Assembly: GCA_026954325.1 (NCBI GenBank)
Contig: JAIXKK010000165.1
Location: 1-50,149 of the forward strand
DNA from: Bryobacterales bacterium
Lineage (GTDB): Bacteria > Acidobacteriota > Terriglobia > Bryobacterales > Bryobacteraceae
Length of the DNA: 50,149 nucleotides
Direction of reading: 5' to 3'
Shown: positions 15,706 through 25,017 of the stretch, one piece after another
Layout of the letters: each line of letters starts with the position of its first letter
How positions within the stretch are numbered: position 1 is the first letter of the stretch
Made by a program: the position numbers and the translations under genes
The notes under the pieces: generated by a model
The model's input: the letters and a program-made list of their open reading frames with translations, nothing else
What the model was told of the DNA's origin: nothing
The model's database searches: none

Positions 15706-18700
15706 ATGCACAAACTATTCCCGGCTACTCTGTTGCTGGCGGCCCTGGTTGGAATTCCCGCCGCGCCTCCCGCCGCGGCGCAAGTCCTCTACGGCTCGGC
15801 TGTCGGCCTGATTGAAGACCAGAGCGGCGCCGTGGTGCCCAACGCCACTGTCAGCCTGACCAATACGCTCACCGGCCAGGTTCGCGAGATCCATACCAGT
15901 GCGGACGGCCACTACAATGCGCCCAATCTGCTTCCCGGCGAGTATGAACTGAAGGTGGCCGCGGCCGGATTCCGCGCTTATGCCCAAACCGGCATCCGGA
16001 TCACTATCAACACCGTGACGCGCGTCGACGTGAAATTGGAACTGGGCCAGGTCACCGAACAGGTGACCGTCGAGGCGGCGGCCGTTTCCCTGCAAACCGA
16101 CAAGTCCGACGTCCGGACGGAGGTCAGCAGCCAGGTTGTCTCCAATCTCCCTCTTGCCTCCTACCGCAACTTTCAAAGCCTCATCAACCTGGTTCCCGGC
16201 GCAACGCCCGCCGGTTTCCAGAACAGCGTCGGATCCACGCCCGCGCGCGCCCTCACCACGAACATCAACGGCACGGCGCGCAATAACAACAACGCCCGTG
16301 TGGACGGAGCCACCAACGTCTACATCTGGCTGCCGCATCACATGGTCTACGTGCCGCCGGTGGAATCCATCGAGACCGTCAACGTGACCAGCGGATCATT
16401 CGATGCCGAACAAGGCATGGCTGGCGGCGCGGCGGTTACCGTGGTGACGAAATCAGGCACTAACGACGTACACGGCGTCATTTTCCACTATCACGACAAT
16501 CAGCGCCTCCGCACCCGCAATTTCTTTCTGCCCTCCAACGCCGGCAAGGCCAAATCGATCTTCAACATCTTCGGCGGCACGCTGGGCGGCCCCATCATCA
16601 AGGATAAGCTCTTCTATTTCGGCAGTTTTGAAGGCACGCTCGAACGCGCCGGCATCACGCGGATGACCGACGCGGTCCCCACCGCGGCGATTCGCGGCGG
16701 TGATTTCTCCGGCCTGCCCGTAACCCTCTACGATCCGCTCACCGGCAACGCCAACGGCGTGGGCCGAAATCCCATGCCCGGCAATCAGATTCCCCTCAAC
16801 CGGATGAACCCGGTCAGCCGCAAAATTCAGGATCTGGCGCCACTGCCGAACCTCGCCGGAACCTCGCAGGGAACCCTGAACAATTATTTCAGTTCCGGAA
16901 CCGAAAAGCTGAACCGCTACAATTATGACTTCAAGATAAACTACAATCCCCGAAACGACTTGTCGGTCTGGGGCAAGTACAGCCGCATGAACGCCGATGT
17001 CGCCTCGGTTTTCGCTTTCGGAAACCAGTTGGGCGGACCCGGACTTTCCCGCGCCGGAGCCCCCGAGGTCGCCCCCATGGTGGTGAACATCCCCACCTTC
17101 GGCTTCACCAAGACCTTTTCCCCCACCCTGATCCTCGACGGCACATTCGCGAACAATCGCATGGACACGTCGGGCACTTACCCGGGATACGGAACCAATA
17201 CCGGCAGCAGTGTTTGGGGGATTCCCAACACGAATGATCCATCCGTGGTTGGCCCCGACCCTGGACGGGTCCTGGCGGCCTGCCCTCCCAAAGCCGGCGG
17301 TAAGTGCTACAGCGGCATGCCCACCCTCAACACCGGCTTCACGGCATGGGGAGCGACCGCCGGATGGCAGCCGTACTTCTATACCGAACGTACTTACACC
17401 TACACGACAAATCTCACCAAGATGAAGGGCGCGCACGAAATTCGCTTCGGCTTCGACATGGTCCGTTACCACATGGACCAGTGGCAGCCGGAAGTGAGCG
17501 GCGGCCCGCGCGGGAGCATCACATTCAGCGGCGATGTCACCGGCGCGGCCGGATACGTATCCAACTACCTGAACTCGTACGCTACGTACCTGCTGGGATA
17601 CACCACCACCATGCAGAAGAGCGTCCAGCTCTTCCAGTACACCAACCGCGAATGGCAGTTCGGCGGATACGCCCGCGACCGCTGGCAAGTCACCAGAAAA
17701 CTGACCCTCAACCTGGGCCTTCGTTATGAGTATTTCCCTCTGATCACCCGCGCGGATCGCGGCATCGAACGCTGGGATCCGGCGACGAACCTCGTGTACA
17801 TGGGCGGCATCGCCAACAATCCCCGCAACGTCGGCATCACCACCAGCAAGAGGCTCTTTGCGCCGCGCATCGGCTTCGCCTACAGGCTTTCCGAGAATAC
17901 CGTCATACGCAGCGGCTATGGGATGACCTACGATCCAATGCCCTTCTCCCGTCCTCTGCGAGGCATGTACCCGTCAACAATCGGGTCCACCTTCGTGTCT
18001 TCTACACCGTACAATTGGATCGGCACCCTCGATCAAGGAATCCCCGCCATTCCTATTCCCGACACCTCCACCGGCGTGATCGCGCTGCCTCCCACTATCG
18101 ACATGGGGCCGCGAAGCGCCTGGGCCGGCGAAATTCACCGCGGCTACATTCAATCCTGGAACTTCACCGTGGAACGCAAACTGCCGGGTGAAATCGTCAC
18201 ATCACTTGCCTATGTCGGCACGCAAACCGTGCATCAGTTGATGGACCGCGACATCAACGCCGCGCCCCCCGGAGGCGGCCCCGCCGGCCGTCCCCTGGCC
18301 GCCACCCAGAACCGGCGTATCGCCGCCCTGATGTGGGACGGAGTCGCCAGCGGCGATTACCACGCCCTCCAGCTCGCCATCAACCGCCGCTTCAGCAAGG
18401 GATTAATGCTCAAGGGCGCTTACACCTTTTCGAAGGCGATCAACATGACCGATGATGACGGCTGGACCGGGGCCCCATTATGGAACTCCGATTCGGTGAT
18501 GTACCGCAACCGTGCCCTCGCGGGCTATAACCGTGCTCAGATGTTCACGCTCGGCTATGTCTGGGAACTTCCCTTTGGGCCCAACAAAGCCCTGGCTAGC
18601 AGCGGAGCGCTGAGCTACCTGCTTCGCGGCTGGCAGACCAACGGCATGTTTTCCGCATACACCGGCACACCTTTCACCATCTCGGCCGCCGGGACGGAAT

Positions 18701-19125
18701 TGAACGCGCCGGGCAACGCCCAGACGGCCGATCAGGCGAAAGCCGGGAAGGTCCAGATTCTGGGCCAGATCGGCGCCAACACCTCGTGGTTTGATCCGCT
18801 CGCATTCCGCCAACCGGTGGGTGTGCGCTACGGCTCCACCGGCCGCAACGTCCTGTTCGGACCCGGCATCGTGAATCTGGACATGAGCCTCTTCCGCTCC
18901 TTTAAGTTCAGTGAACGTTTTAACCTTGAGTTCAAGACGGAGTGTTTCAACATCTCGAACACGCCGAAGTTCTCCAACCCGGGCGCGAACGTCGCTTCGA
19001 TGTCGTTCAATCCCGACGGAAGCATCAGGACGCTGAACAACTACTCGTCCATAACCAGCACGCTCGACGGTATGGCTACCCCCTCGTACCGGCAATTCCG
19101 CTTCGGTCTTCGCCTGGAATTCTGA
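15706..19125 (+). CDS. TonB-dependent receptor with carboxypeptidase-regulatory-like domain (Oar-like)
   Basis: An outer-membrane protein of 1139 residues that imports a large substrate, probably an oligosaccharide, using TonB energy. After a signal peptide come an Ig-like CarboxypepD_reg domain (residues about 30-115, ending NLLPGEYELKVAAAGFRAY), a plug domain with VVSNLPLASYRNFQSLINLVPG and the GGAAVTVVTKSGTN stretch, and a long beta-barrel rich in Tyr/Asn/Gly. It ends FGLRLEF, the aromatic C-terminus that barrel assembly recognises. AAGGGAG at 15692-15698 fixes the ATG. It leads the sugar run and stands under the ROK operator. Confidence 0.92.
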   Translation: MHKLFPATLLLAALVGIPAAPPAAAQVLYGSAVGLIEDQSGAVVPNATVSLTNTLTGQVREIHTSADGHYNAPNLLPGEYELKVAAAGFRAYAQTGIRITINTVTRVDVKLELGQVTEQVTVEAAAVSLQTDKSDVRTEVSSQVVSNLPLASYRNFQSLINLVPGATPAGFQNSVGSTPARALTTNINGTARNNNNARVDGATNVYIWLPHHMVYVPPVESIETVNVTSGSFDAEQGMAGGAAVTVVTKSGTNDVHGVIFHYHDNQRLRTRNFFLPSNAGKAKSIFNIFGGTLGGPIIKDKLFYFGSFEGTLERAGITRMTDAVPTAAIRGGDFSGLPVTLYDPLTGNANGVGRNPMPGNQIPLNRMNPVSRKIQDLAPLPNLAGTSQGTLNNYFSSGTEKLNRYNYDFKINYNPRNDLSVWGKYSRMNADVASVFAFGNQLGGPGLSRAGAPEVAPMVVNIPTFGFTKTFSPTLILDGTFANNRMDTSGTYPGYGTNTGSSVWGIPNTNDPSVVGPDPGRVLAACPPKAGGKCYSGMPTLNTGFTAWGATAGWQPYFYTERTYTYTTNLTKMKGAHEIRFGFDMVRYHMDQWQPEVSGGPRGSITFSGDVTGAAGYVSNYLNSYATYLLGYTTTMQKSVQLFQYTNREWQFGGYARDRWQVTRKLTLNLGLRYEYFPLITRADRGIERWDPATNLVYMGGIANNPRNVGITTSKRLFAPRIGFAYRLSENTVIRSGYGMTYDPMPFSRPLRGMYPSTIGSTFVSSTPYNWIGTLDQGIPAIPIPDTSTGVIALPPTIDMGPRSAWAGEIHRGYIQSWNFTVERKLPGEIVTSLAYVGTQTVHQLMDRDINAAPPGGGPAGRPLAATQNRRIAALMWDGVASGDYHALQLAINRRFSKGLMLKGAYTFSKAINMTDDDGWTGAPLWNSDSVMYRNRALAGYNRAQMFTLGYVWELPFGPNKALASSGALSYLLRGWQTNGMFSAYTGTPFTISAAGTELNAPGNAQTADQAKAGKVQILGQIGANTSWFDPLAFRQPVGVRYGSTGRNVLFGPGIVNLDMSLFRSFKFSERFNLEFKTECFNISNTPKFSNPGANVASMSFNPDGSIRTLNNYSSITSTLDGMATPSYRQFRFGLRLEF

Positions 19126-19153
19126 GCGCTATCCCGGTCATGAGGTGGCCATT

Positions 19154-20023
19154 ATGCTAAGCCGGCGTTCGTATCTGTTGATGGCGGCCGCGGCCGCGCG
19201 CGCAAGACCGGCGGCCCGGGATAATGAAGGCTCCGAGGTCCGGTTCCTGTCCGGCTCGCGGCCTCTGTTTACCTACCGGTATTCGGCGGACCGCCCGAAG
19301 CCGTATGTCCATCCGCTCTATGCGCCCGACGGCGCGCCCGTCACGCGGGATGGACCGCGCGACCATGTCCACCATCGCGGCCTCATGCTGGCGTGGTCGG
19401 ATGTGGACGGCTTTGATCTTTGGGGCGAAACCAATCCCGCGCCCCATGGCCGCATGGTTCAAGTGAAGTTCGAAAAACGCTCGAAGACCAGCCTGACATC
19501 ACTGATTCATTGGAATGCCGAAGGCCGCCTGCTCATCGTGGAAACCCGGACCATTACGGCTCCGGAGCAGCCATCCGGGATCACCCTTCTGGACTGGGAT
19601 TCCACTCTGAAGGCGCCGAACAGCATACGACTGGGGACGGGCGGGCACGTCTACGACGGCCTTGGCCTGCGTGTAGCCGAAAGCATGGATCTGGGAGAGG
19701 TGTTGAACTCCAACGGCACAACCGCCATCAAGCAGGCCAACGGCGAACCCGCCGCGTGGTGTGCCTATTCCGGCAAACTCAGCGGTGGAACCGCGGGTAT
19801 CGCCATCTTCGATCACCCTGCCAATCCACGTCACCCCACCCCGTTTTTCGTCATGAACGACAAGTTTGGATACATGAGCGCCGCGCCCACATTCCGTGAG
19901 GATTTTCATCTCGCCAAAGGCGGGGAACTTCGCTTCCGCTGGCGGGTCGCCGTCTGGAACGGGACGAAACGCCGGGAGGAAATCGGCCGCATGTACAAGA
20001 CCTGGGAGGGCGGCCGGGCGTGA
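19154..20023 (+). CDS. DUF6807 (PmoA-like) exported protein
   Basis: A protein of 289 residues of the DUF6807 family, named 'methane oxygenase PmoA' in some databases although no monooxygenase role is established. Family landmarks are YRYSADRPKPYVHPLYAPDG, DHVHHRGLMLAWSDV (about 75-90), and the end FREDFHLAKGGELRFRWRV. The fold is probably a beta-sandwich related to sugar-binding proteins. A weak TAT-like start (SRRSYLLMAAAAA) suggests export. GAGGTGG at 19142-19148 supports ATG 19154 rather than GTG 19145. It lies 28 bases after the receptor and overlaps the next gene by four bases, so it is part of the sugar operon. Confidence 0.8.
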   Translation: MLSRRSYLLMAAAAARARPAARDNEGSEVRFLSGSRPLFTYRYSADRPKPYVHPLYAPDGAPVTRDGPRDHVHHRGLMLAWSDVDGFDLWGETNPAPHGRMVQVKFEKRSKTSLTSLIHWNAEGRLLIVETRTITAPEQPSGITLLDWDSTLKAPNSIRLGTGGHVYDGLGLRVAESMDLGEVLNSNGTTAIKQANGEPAAWCAYSGKLSGGTAGIAIFDHPANPRHPTPFFVMNDKFGYMSAAPTFREDFHLAKGGELRFRWRVAVWNGTKRREEIGRMYKTWEGGRA

Positions 20024-20820
20024 CGAAACCTCACGCGGAGCCCCCTTCGAAGACGGTTATCATCACCGGAGGAGCGGGCGGAGGAATCGGCGGCGGCGTC
20101 TCCGCCGTGATGGCGGAGGCCGGCTGGAACATCGTCATCGTGGACATCGATCTCGAAGCCGGCCGGGGTTTGTCGGAACAACTCGCGCGCCAGGGCCTCT
20201 CCGCCGCCTTTTTCGGCGCCGATATCACCCTGCCCGGCTGCGCGGAACAAGCCGTGTCCTTTGCCAATTCGCAGTTCGGCGGCGTCGATGCGCTCGTCAA
20301 CAACGCGGGAATCGGACTGGTCAAGGACATCGCTGAAGTCTCCGATGAAGACTACCGCCGCGTCTTCAGCGTCAACATCGATGCGGCCTACCGCTTCAGC
20401 CGGGCCGTGGTGCGCGCCATGCCCGCCTCCGGCGGAGCCATCGTCAACATCAGTTCCGTTCATGCCCTGGCGACCTGCCCCGGTTACACCGTGTACGCGG
20501 CCACCAAGGGAGCCATCGACGCCTTCACCCGCGCGCTGGCGGTCGATTGCGGCCCCCGCCGCATTCGCGTGAACTGCATCCACCCCGGCCTCGTGCCCAG
20601 TCCGCAGAACCGCGACCTGATCGGCCGCTTCGCGGATGATGTGGACGCCTGGCTTAATACCTACACACTCAAGAAGCAACTGCTCGCCAATCTGCCGGAG
20701 GCCCGCCAAGTGGGCGAACTCGTCAGGTTCTTCCTCGGCGGCGCCGCCTCGGCCATCACGGGCCAGTCCATCGCCATCGACGGCGGAACGTCGGTCATGC
20801 TCTACGAACGCGGATCATGA
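20020..20820 (+). CDS. SDR-family NAD(P)-dependent dehydrogenase
   Basis: A cytoplasmic short-chain dehydrogenase of 266 residues. The nucleotide-binding motif TGGAGGGIGGG lies at about 16-26, NNAG near 93-96, the catalytic Ser in NISSVHA near 149 and YAATK near 163-167 with the Tyr-Lys pair. It probably oxidises a sugar or sugar alcohol in this pathway; the exact substrate is unclear. GTG 20020 overlaps the previous stop (GTGA), so it is translationally coupled. Confidence 0.88.
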   Translation: MTKPHAEPPSKTVIITGGAGGGIGGGVSAVMAEAGWNIVIVDIDLEAGRGLSEQLARQGLSAAFFGADITLPGCAEQAVSFANSQFGGVDALVNNAGIGLVKDIAEVSDEDYRRVFSVNIDAAYRFSRAVVRAMPASGGAIVNISSVHALATCPGYTVYAATKGAIDAFTRALAVDCGPRRIRVNCIHPGLVPSPQNRDLIGRFADDVDAWLNTYTLKKQLLANLPEARQVGELVRFFLGGAASAITGQSIAIDGGTSVMLYERGS

Positions 20821-20843
20821 CGGCATCAACAATAGGAGAATCA

Positions 20844-21872
20844 ATGGATAAAAAGCTCGGAATCGCAATCCTCGGATCCGGAGACGTCTCCGGCGGCCAC
20901 ATCGCCGCTTACCGGCGAAACCCGTTCGTCGAAGTCCGCGCCATCCTCAGCCGCGACGCGGCCCGGGCTTCCGCCAAGGCGCGGCAGTTCGGCCTCGAAA
21001 ATTGCAGACCTTACACTTCGCTCGATGCCCTTCTCAAATCGGACGATATTGATGCCGTCTCTATCTGCACACCGAATCATCTGCATGCGGAACAGGGCGT
21101 CGCCTGCGCGCAGGCGGGCAAGCATGTGTTCGTCGAAAAACCGGTGGCATTGGACCTGGCGGGGCTGAGGAAACTCGACAACGCCGTGCGCGAGTACGGC
21201 GTGCGAAGCATCGTTGGATTCGTGCTTCGGTGGAATCCTCTGTTCGAGACGATTCGGGCAATTCTCGCCGGCGGCCTGATCGGAAAACTCTTTCACGCCG
21301 AAGTCGATTATCTCCACGGCATCACCAGGGATCTCGCCCTCTTTCCATGGGTGAGCAAGCGCGCCTACGGAGGCACGGCGCTGCTCACCGCCGGATGCCA
21401 CGCCGTCGACGCCGTCCGCTGGTTTACCGGCAAGGAGGCGGTCGAGGTCTTCGGCTTCGCCAACTTCAGCGAGGGCAATCCGCTCGGCTACGAGTACGAG
21501 CCCAACAGCGTGACCCTCATCCGCTTCGAAGACGGGACCACGGGCAAGGTCGCCACCTCCATCGAGTACGTCGCGCCCTACACCTTCCCGATCGTTCTCA
21601 TGGGGAACGGAGGAACCATCCGCGACAATCGCCTCTTCACCTCCCGCTGGCCGGGCCAAACCGGATGGGCGGCCATCCCCACCATCCTGCCGGACAGCGG
21701 AGCCGTCACTCACCACCCCTTCAACGCCGAGATGGACCACTTTGTCGATTGCATCATCAACGGCAAGGAATCCCACTGCAATGTCGCCGACGCGGTGAAG
21801 ACCCACGAAATCTGCCTGGCCAGTGAACAGTCCCGGCTTACCGGACGCCCAGTGAGGTTGCCATTGGAATGA
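20844..21872 (+). CDS. Gfo/Idh/MocA-family oxidoreductase, cytoplasmic
   Basis: A protein of 342 residues with Rossmann motif GIAILGSGDVSGGH at the N-terminus and EKPVAL near residue 98, the usual Lys of the catalytic EKP. The C-terminal domain contains the GGTALLTAGCHAVDAVRWF helix with the expected His. It is NAD-dependent and probably acts on a sugar or inositol derivative. AGGAGA at 20834-20839 supports ATG 20844; an earlier frame start at 20817 overlaps the SDR gene. It overlaps the next gene by four bases. Confidence 0.9.
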   Translation: MDKKLGIAILGSGDVSGGHIAAYRRNPFVEVRAILSRDAARASAKARQFGLENCRPYTSLDALLKSDDIDAVSICTPNHLHAEQGVACAQAGKHVFVEKPVALDLAGLRKLDNAVREYGVRSIVGFVLRWNPLFETIRAILAGGLIGKLFHAEVDYLHGITRDLALFPWVSKRAYGGTALLTAGCHAVDAVRWFTGKEAVEVFGFANFSEGNPLGYEYEPNSVTLIRFEDGTTGKVATSIEYVAPYTFPIVLMGNGGTIRDNRLFTSRWPGQTGWAAIPTILPDSGAVTHHPFNAEMDHFVDCIINGKESHCNVADAVKTHEICLASEQSRLTGRPVRLPLE

Positions 21873-22813
21873 GATACTCTCGCGCTGCTCTTCTGCTTCT
21901 GTTTGCCGGCGCGCCCGCGGCGGCGGCCGATCTTCGTCTTGGCCTGGTAGGCACGGACACCTCTCACGTCACCGCATTCGCCAGGTTGCTGAATGATCCC
22001 TCGTTGCCCGATCACGTTCCCGGCGCGCGCATCGTCGCCGCTTACAAAGGCGGCACGCCCGACAACGCCACCAGCGCGAAATATGTCGACCAATACGCCG
22101 GGGAGTTACGGTCGAAATGGGGTGTCGAGATCGTGCCCCGCATCGCGGATCTCTGCGGCAAGGTGGACGGAATCCTGTTGACCAGCGTCGACGGGCGTCC
22201 TCATCTCGAAGAAGCCCGGCGGATCTTTGCCTGCCGGAAACCGGTATGGATCGACAAGCCCCTGGCCTCCACTCTCGAGGACGCCAGAGAGATCGCCCGC
22301 CTGGCGAAGGAGTCCGGCGTCAAGTGGTGGACCAGTTCGAGCCTCCGCTTCACGGAGATGATCACCCGGCTGAAAGTGGACGGTATTACCGGAGCCATCA
22401 CCTGGGGACCCGGACCATTCGAGGAGCACCACCATCTCGACCTCTCGTGGTACGCCATCCACCCCATCGAGATGCTGTATGCGTTGATGGGAACCGGGTG
22501 CGTGGAGGTCACGCGGACTTTTACCGCGGACGCGGATGTTATCACCGGCCGGTGGAAGGATGGGCGAATCGGAACCGTCCGGGCCGCGCGCCCCTATGGT
22601 CCCTATGGAGCCGTCGTCTTTCGCGCGAAAGACGCGCTCCAAAGCGATCCCAAGGCGCCCGTCGGATATCGTGACATGGTTGTCGAGATCGTGAAGTTCT
22701 TCCGCACCGGAACCGTTCCGGTCCCGGTCGAGGAAAGCCTGGAGATCTTCTCTTTCATGGACGCCGCGCTGCGGAGCAAACAGAGCGGCGGCGCGCCGCA
22801 AGTCCTGCGTTAG
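21869..22813 (+). CDS. Exported Gfo/Idh/MocA-like protein
   Basis: A protein of 314 residues. A signal peptide (residues 1-19, ending AAAA) precedes a Rossmann-like start GLVGTDTSHVTAF that lacks the full GxGxxG. The EKP motif appears as IDKPLAS near 130, keeping Lys and Pro. The C-terminal part is shorter than usual but keeps the SWYAIHPIEMLYALMG helix. Whether it still binds NAD in the periplasm is uncertain; it may be a lectin-like or accessory relative. It is coupled to the previous gene by an ATGA overlap. Confidence 0.75.
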   Translation: MRYSRAALLLLFAGAPAAAADLRLGLVGTDTSHVTAFARLLNDPSLPDHVPGARIVAAYKGGTPDNATSAKYVDQYAGELRSKWGVEIVPRIADLCGKVDGILLTSVDGRPHLEEARRIFACRKPVWIDKPLASTLEDAREIARLAKESGVKWWTSSSLRFTEMITRLKVDGITGAITWGPGPFEEHHHLDLSWYAIHPIEMLYALMGTGCVEVTRTFTADADVITGRWKDGRIGTVRAARPYGPYGAVVFRAKDALQSDPKAPVGYRDMVVEIVKFFRTGTVPVPVEESLEIFSFMDAALRSKQSGGAPQVLR

Positions 22814-22825
22814 AAAGGATACGGC

Positions 22826-23761
22826 ATGCCCAAGTGGAATTCTGACAAAGATACGCAAAACCTCGGTATCTCGCGGCGCGCTCTCTTCCTTGCCTCCGCC
22901 GCCGTGCTTGGCCAACGCGCCGCCCCAGGCGCGGCGCTCGCCTTCCAACCGTCCGCGGATGGCGGTTTCGCCTTCGACACGGGTGTCCTCAAAGGAACGT
23001 TCCGCAACGAAGGCCGCTCGCTCGGCCTGATTCCCGTCACGCACATTCCCACCGGGGTCAGCCTCGCTTCGAGCATGGGGTTGTTCGGCGTCTATCGGAC
23101 ATTTGGCAACGGCCGGCGTTACGGAACCGGCATGTGGTATGTCCCAAGCGAGGCCAGGACCGATGCCAAGGGAGCCGTGACGGTGATGTGGCCCGCTGCC
23201 GAGGCGCGGCCCTTCACCATGAACGCCGGCTACCGCTGGGCCGCGCCCAACACCTTGGACGTGAGCCTCGAGGTGACCGCCGTCGAGGACCTGCTCGGGT
23301 TCGAGACTTTTCTTGCCGCCTACTTCGGCCCGTCTTTCACCGGCGCGAAGGTGCTGGTCAAGGGCGGGGCCCTCATGGCCGCGGATCACGCCAACGGGAG
23401 GTGGCAGATGTTCCCCCGGGACCCCGCCGCGGCGAAACTGATCTACGACGGGCGCTGGAAGTTTCCGCCCAACCCCGTGGAATGGGCAAGAATGCCGGAT
23501 TTTGAACTGCCCATTTCCGTTCGCATCGATCCGGACACGCGATTGACCGTGGCCATCATGGCGCCCGCGCAAGACTGCTTCGCCATCGCTACGCCCGAGG
23601 AGTCAGACTCGCATCATTCGACGTACCTTTCCCTATTCGGCTTGGACCTGAAGAAGGGGGAGGCGGCGCAGGCCCGCGCCCGCCTCGCCGTCCTGCCCGC
23701 GCCGGACCCGGAGCAATTGCGCAACCTATATTTGAATTGGATTTCCAGCGGCAAGGAATAA
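22826..23761 (+). CDS. Exported protein of unknown function, sugar operon
   Basis: A protein of 311 residues that I do not recognise. The start includes SRRALFLASAAVLGQRAAPGA, a TAT-like signal, so it is probably periplasmic. The body is beta-rich, with many Trp/Tyr/Pro (GTGMWYVPSEA, YRWAAPNTLDVSLEVTAVED, GRWKFPPNPVEWARMPDF), resembling a carbohydrate-active or sugar-binding beta-sandwich, but no catalytic motif is clear. It is the last gene of the run, 12 bases after its neighbour, and abuts the decayed kinase on the other strand. A role on the imported sugar is an inference from context only. Confidence 0.65.
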   Translation: MPKWNSDKDTQNLGISRRALFLASAAVLGQRAAPGAALAFQPSADGGFAFDTGVLKGTFRNEGRSLGLIPVTHIPTGVSLASSMGLFGVYRTFGNGRRYGTGMWYVPSEARTDAKGAVTVMWPAAEARPFTMNAGYRWAAPNTLDVSLEVTAVEDLLGFETFLAAYFGPSFTGAKVLVKGGALMAADHANGRWQMFPRDPAAAKLIYDGRWKFPPNPVEWARMPDFELPISVRIDPDTRLTVAIMAPAQDCFAIATPEESDSHHSTYLSLFGLDLKKGEAAQARARLAVLPAPDPEQLRNLYLNWISSGKE

Positions 23762-24256
23762 CTATTTCTCCAGCATCCGGCGGAGCCCTCGCAACTCCTT
23801 GCGCCGCGCCGGAGATACAACCGGATACCTGAGATCGAGGCCGTTCATGCAGTCCAGGACTACCTGGGAAATGATAAGCCGGGCGTTCTCCTTGTCGTCC
23901 GCGGGCACTACAAACCAGGGGGATTTCTTCGTGCCGGTCGCGCCGAGGCAAGCCGCATAGACGTCCATGTACTTATCCCACAACTCTCGCTCCGCCAGGT
24001 CCGCGGCGCTGAACTTCCAGCAGCGAAAGCGGTCCTTACAGCGCATTGACGACCCGGAGATGCAGAAAGAACTTCAGAATTCGGGTCCCGTTGCGGTGCA
24101 GGTGGGATTCCATGTCGATGATCGAGCGATAGCGCTGTTCCCAAATGCCGCCATCCCGCAAGGACTCCGGGGGGAGACGCTGTCCCTCCAGAATCTCCGG
24201 ATGGACGCGCACGATGAGCACTTCCTCGTTCGCCATGCGATCCCAGAATGCAAGTA
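23762..24256 (-). pseudogene. Decayed polyphosphate kinase 2 (PPK2)
   Basis: The 3' half of a PPK2 gene in two frames. From 24236 down, EEVLIVRVHPEIL, QRYRSIIDMESHLHRNGT and ILKFFLH match the middle of PPK2. The frame then breaks near 24040 and the rest (CWKFSAADLAERELWDKYM, SPWFVVPADDKENARLIISQ, DLRYP) runs in the other frame to the TAG at 23762. The N-terminal half with the Walker A motif is missing, and a short stretch after KFFLH is deleted. It cannot make an active kinase. PPK2 normally phosphorylates nucleotides with polyphosphate. Confidence 0.8.
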
Positions 24257-24268
24257 GAAAGCCCGGCC

Positions 24269-24829
24269 TCAGCGGCGAACGGCTGTCGCCTTGAACCTAC
24301 GCTCCACGCATTGGACCCGCACCTCACGGAAGCCGGCCCGTTCGAGACGCCCGCCCACGGTTTCGGGGTCCACCAGAACCATCGTGTCGCCGGTGTGCAG
24401 CAGGGTCATGACGAAGCTCTTCCTGCTGTCACAGGCTACAAATCGCCCGCCAGGGCGCAGAACGCGCCACGCTTCGGCAAAAAGCTTATCCTGAAGCTCC
24501 ACCGATGGGACGTGGTGGAGCATCGTCAGAGAAATGGCCGCGGAAAAACAAGCATCAGGGAACGGCATTGCCGTGGCGTCCCCCTGGACCACGCGCACGT
24601 TGCCGCCTGCCCGCGCCGCCAGGGAAACGGCAAGCCTCGAATCAATCTCCAGCGCCGTCAAACACGGAACACGCCGGCGAAGGATGTCCGTGGTGAGCCC
24701 GGGACCCGGCCCGATCTCCAGCACGTTATCCCCCATATCCTGGCCATCGAGCACCCATGGCATCATCTTGTCTTCGAGGACGCTCCGCCAATGCCCGGAG
24801 CGGCACAACAGGCGGTGGATAGTATTCAT
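24269..24829 (-). CDS. SAM-dependent class I methyltransferase
   Basis: A protein of 186 residues of the Methyltransf_11 type. Motif I is VLEIGPGPGLTTD (residues about 36-48), the acidic end of strand 2 is LEID near 62, the GDATAMPF segment is motif II-like, and LRPGGRFVACD is the typical post-II strand. The substrate is unknown; small size and lack of extra domains suggest a small molecule. It is next to the decayed kinase on the same strand and divergent from ispE with 188 bases between. It is intact, although its neighbour is not. Confidence 0.88.
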   Translation of the reverse strand: MNTIHRLLCRSGHWRSVLEDKMMPWVLDGQDMGDNVLEIGPGPGLTTDILRRRVPCLTALEIDSRLAVSLAARAGGNVRVVQGDATAMPFPDACFSAAISLTMLHHVPSVELQDKLFAEAWRVLRPGGRFVACDSRKSFVMTLLHTGDTMVLVDPETVGGRLERAGFREVRVQCVERRFKATAVRR

Positions 24830-25017
24830 GCACCCCGCCTCACTGGCTGCTCATCGCCTGGATGGCTGGTAATCCCGGCGCCTGCGTGTCTTTCTGGTAC
24901 GCAAGCGGCACCACAGCCGGACGCCAAGTCTGGTTTCATCTCTTCATTGCTTAGCACACCTCCGCGCGCCATGGATGCGGGGGTTCCGCTAAACTAAGAA
25001 TTCCCGGCCACCCCAAG

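Noticed and set aside
24248..24997. A + strand frame of 249 codons opposite the methyltransferase
   Set aside because: The methyltransferase on the minus strand has all class I motifs; this frame has none.
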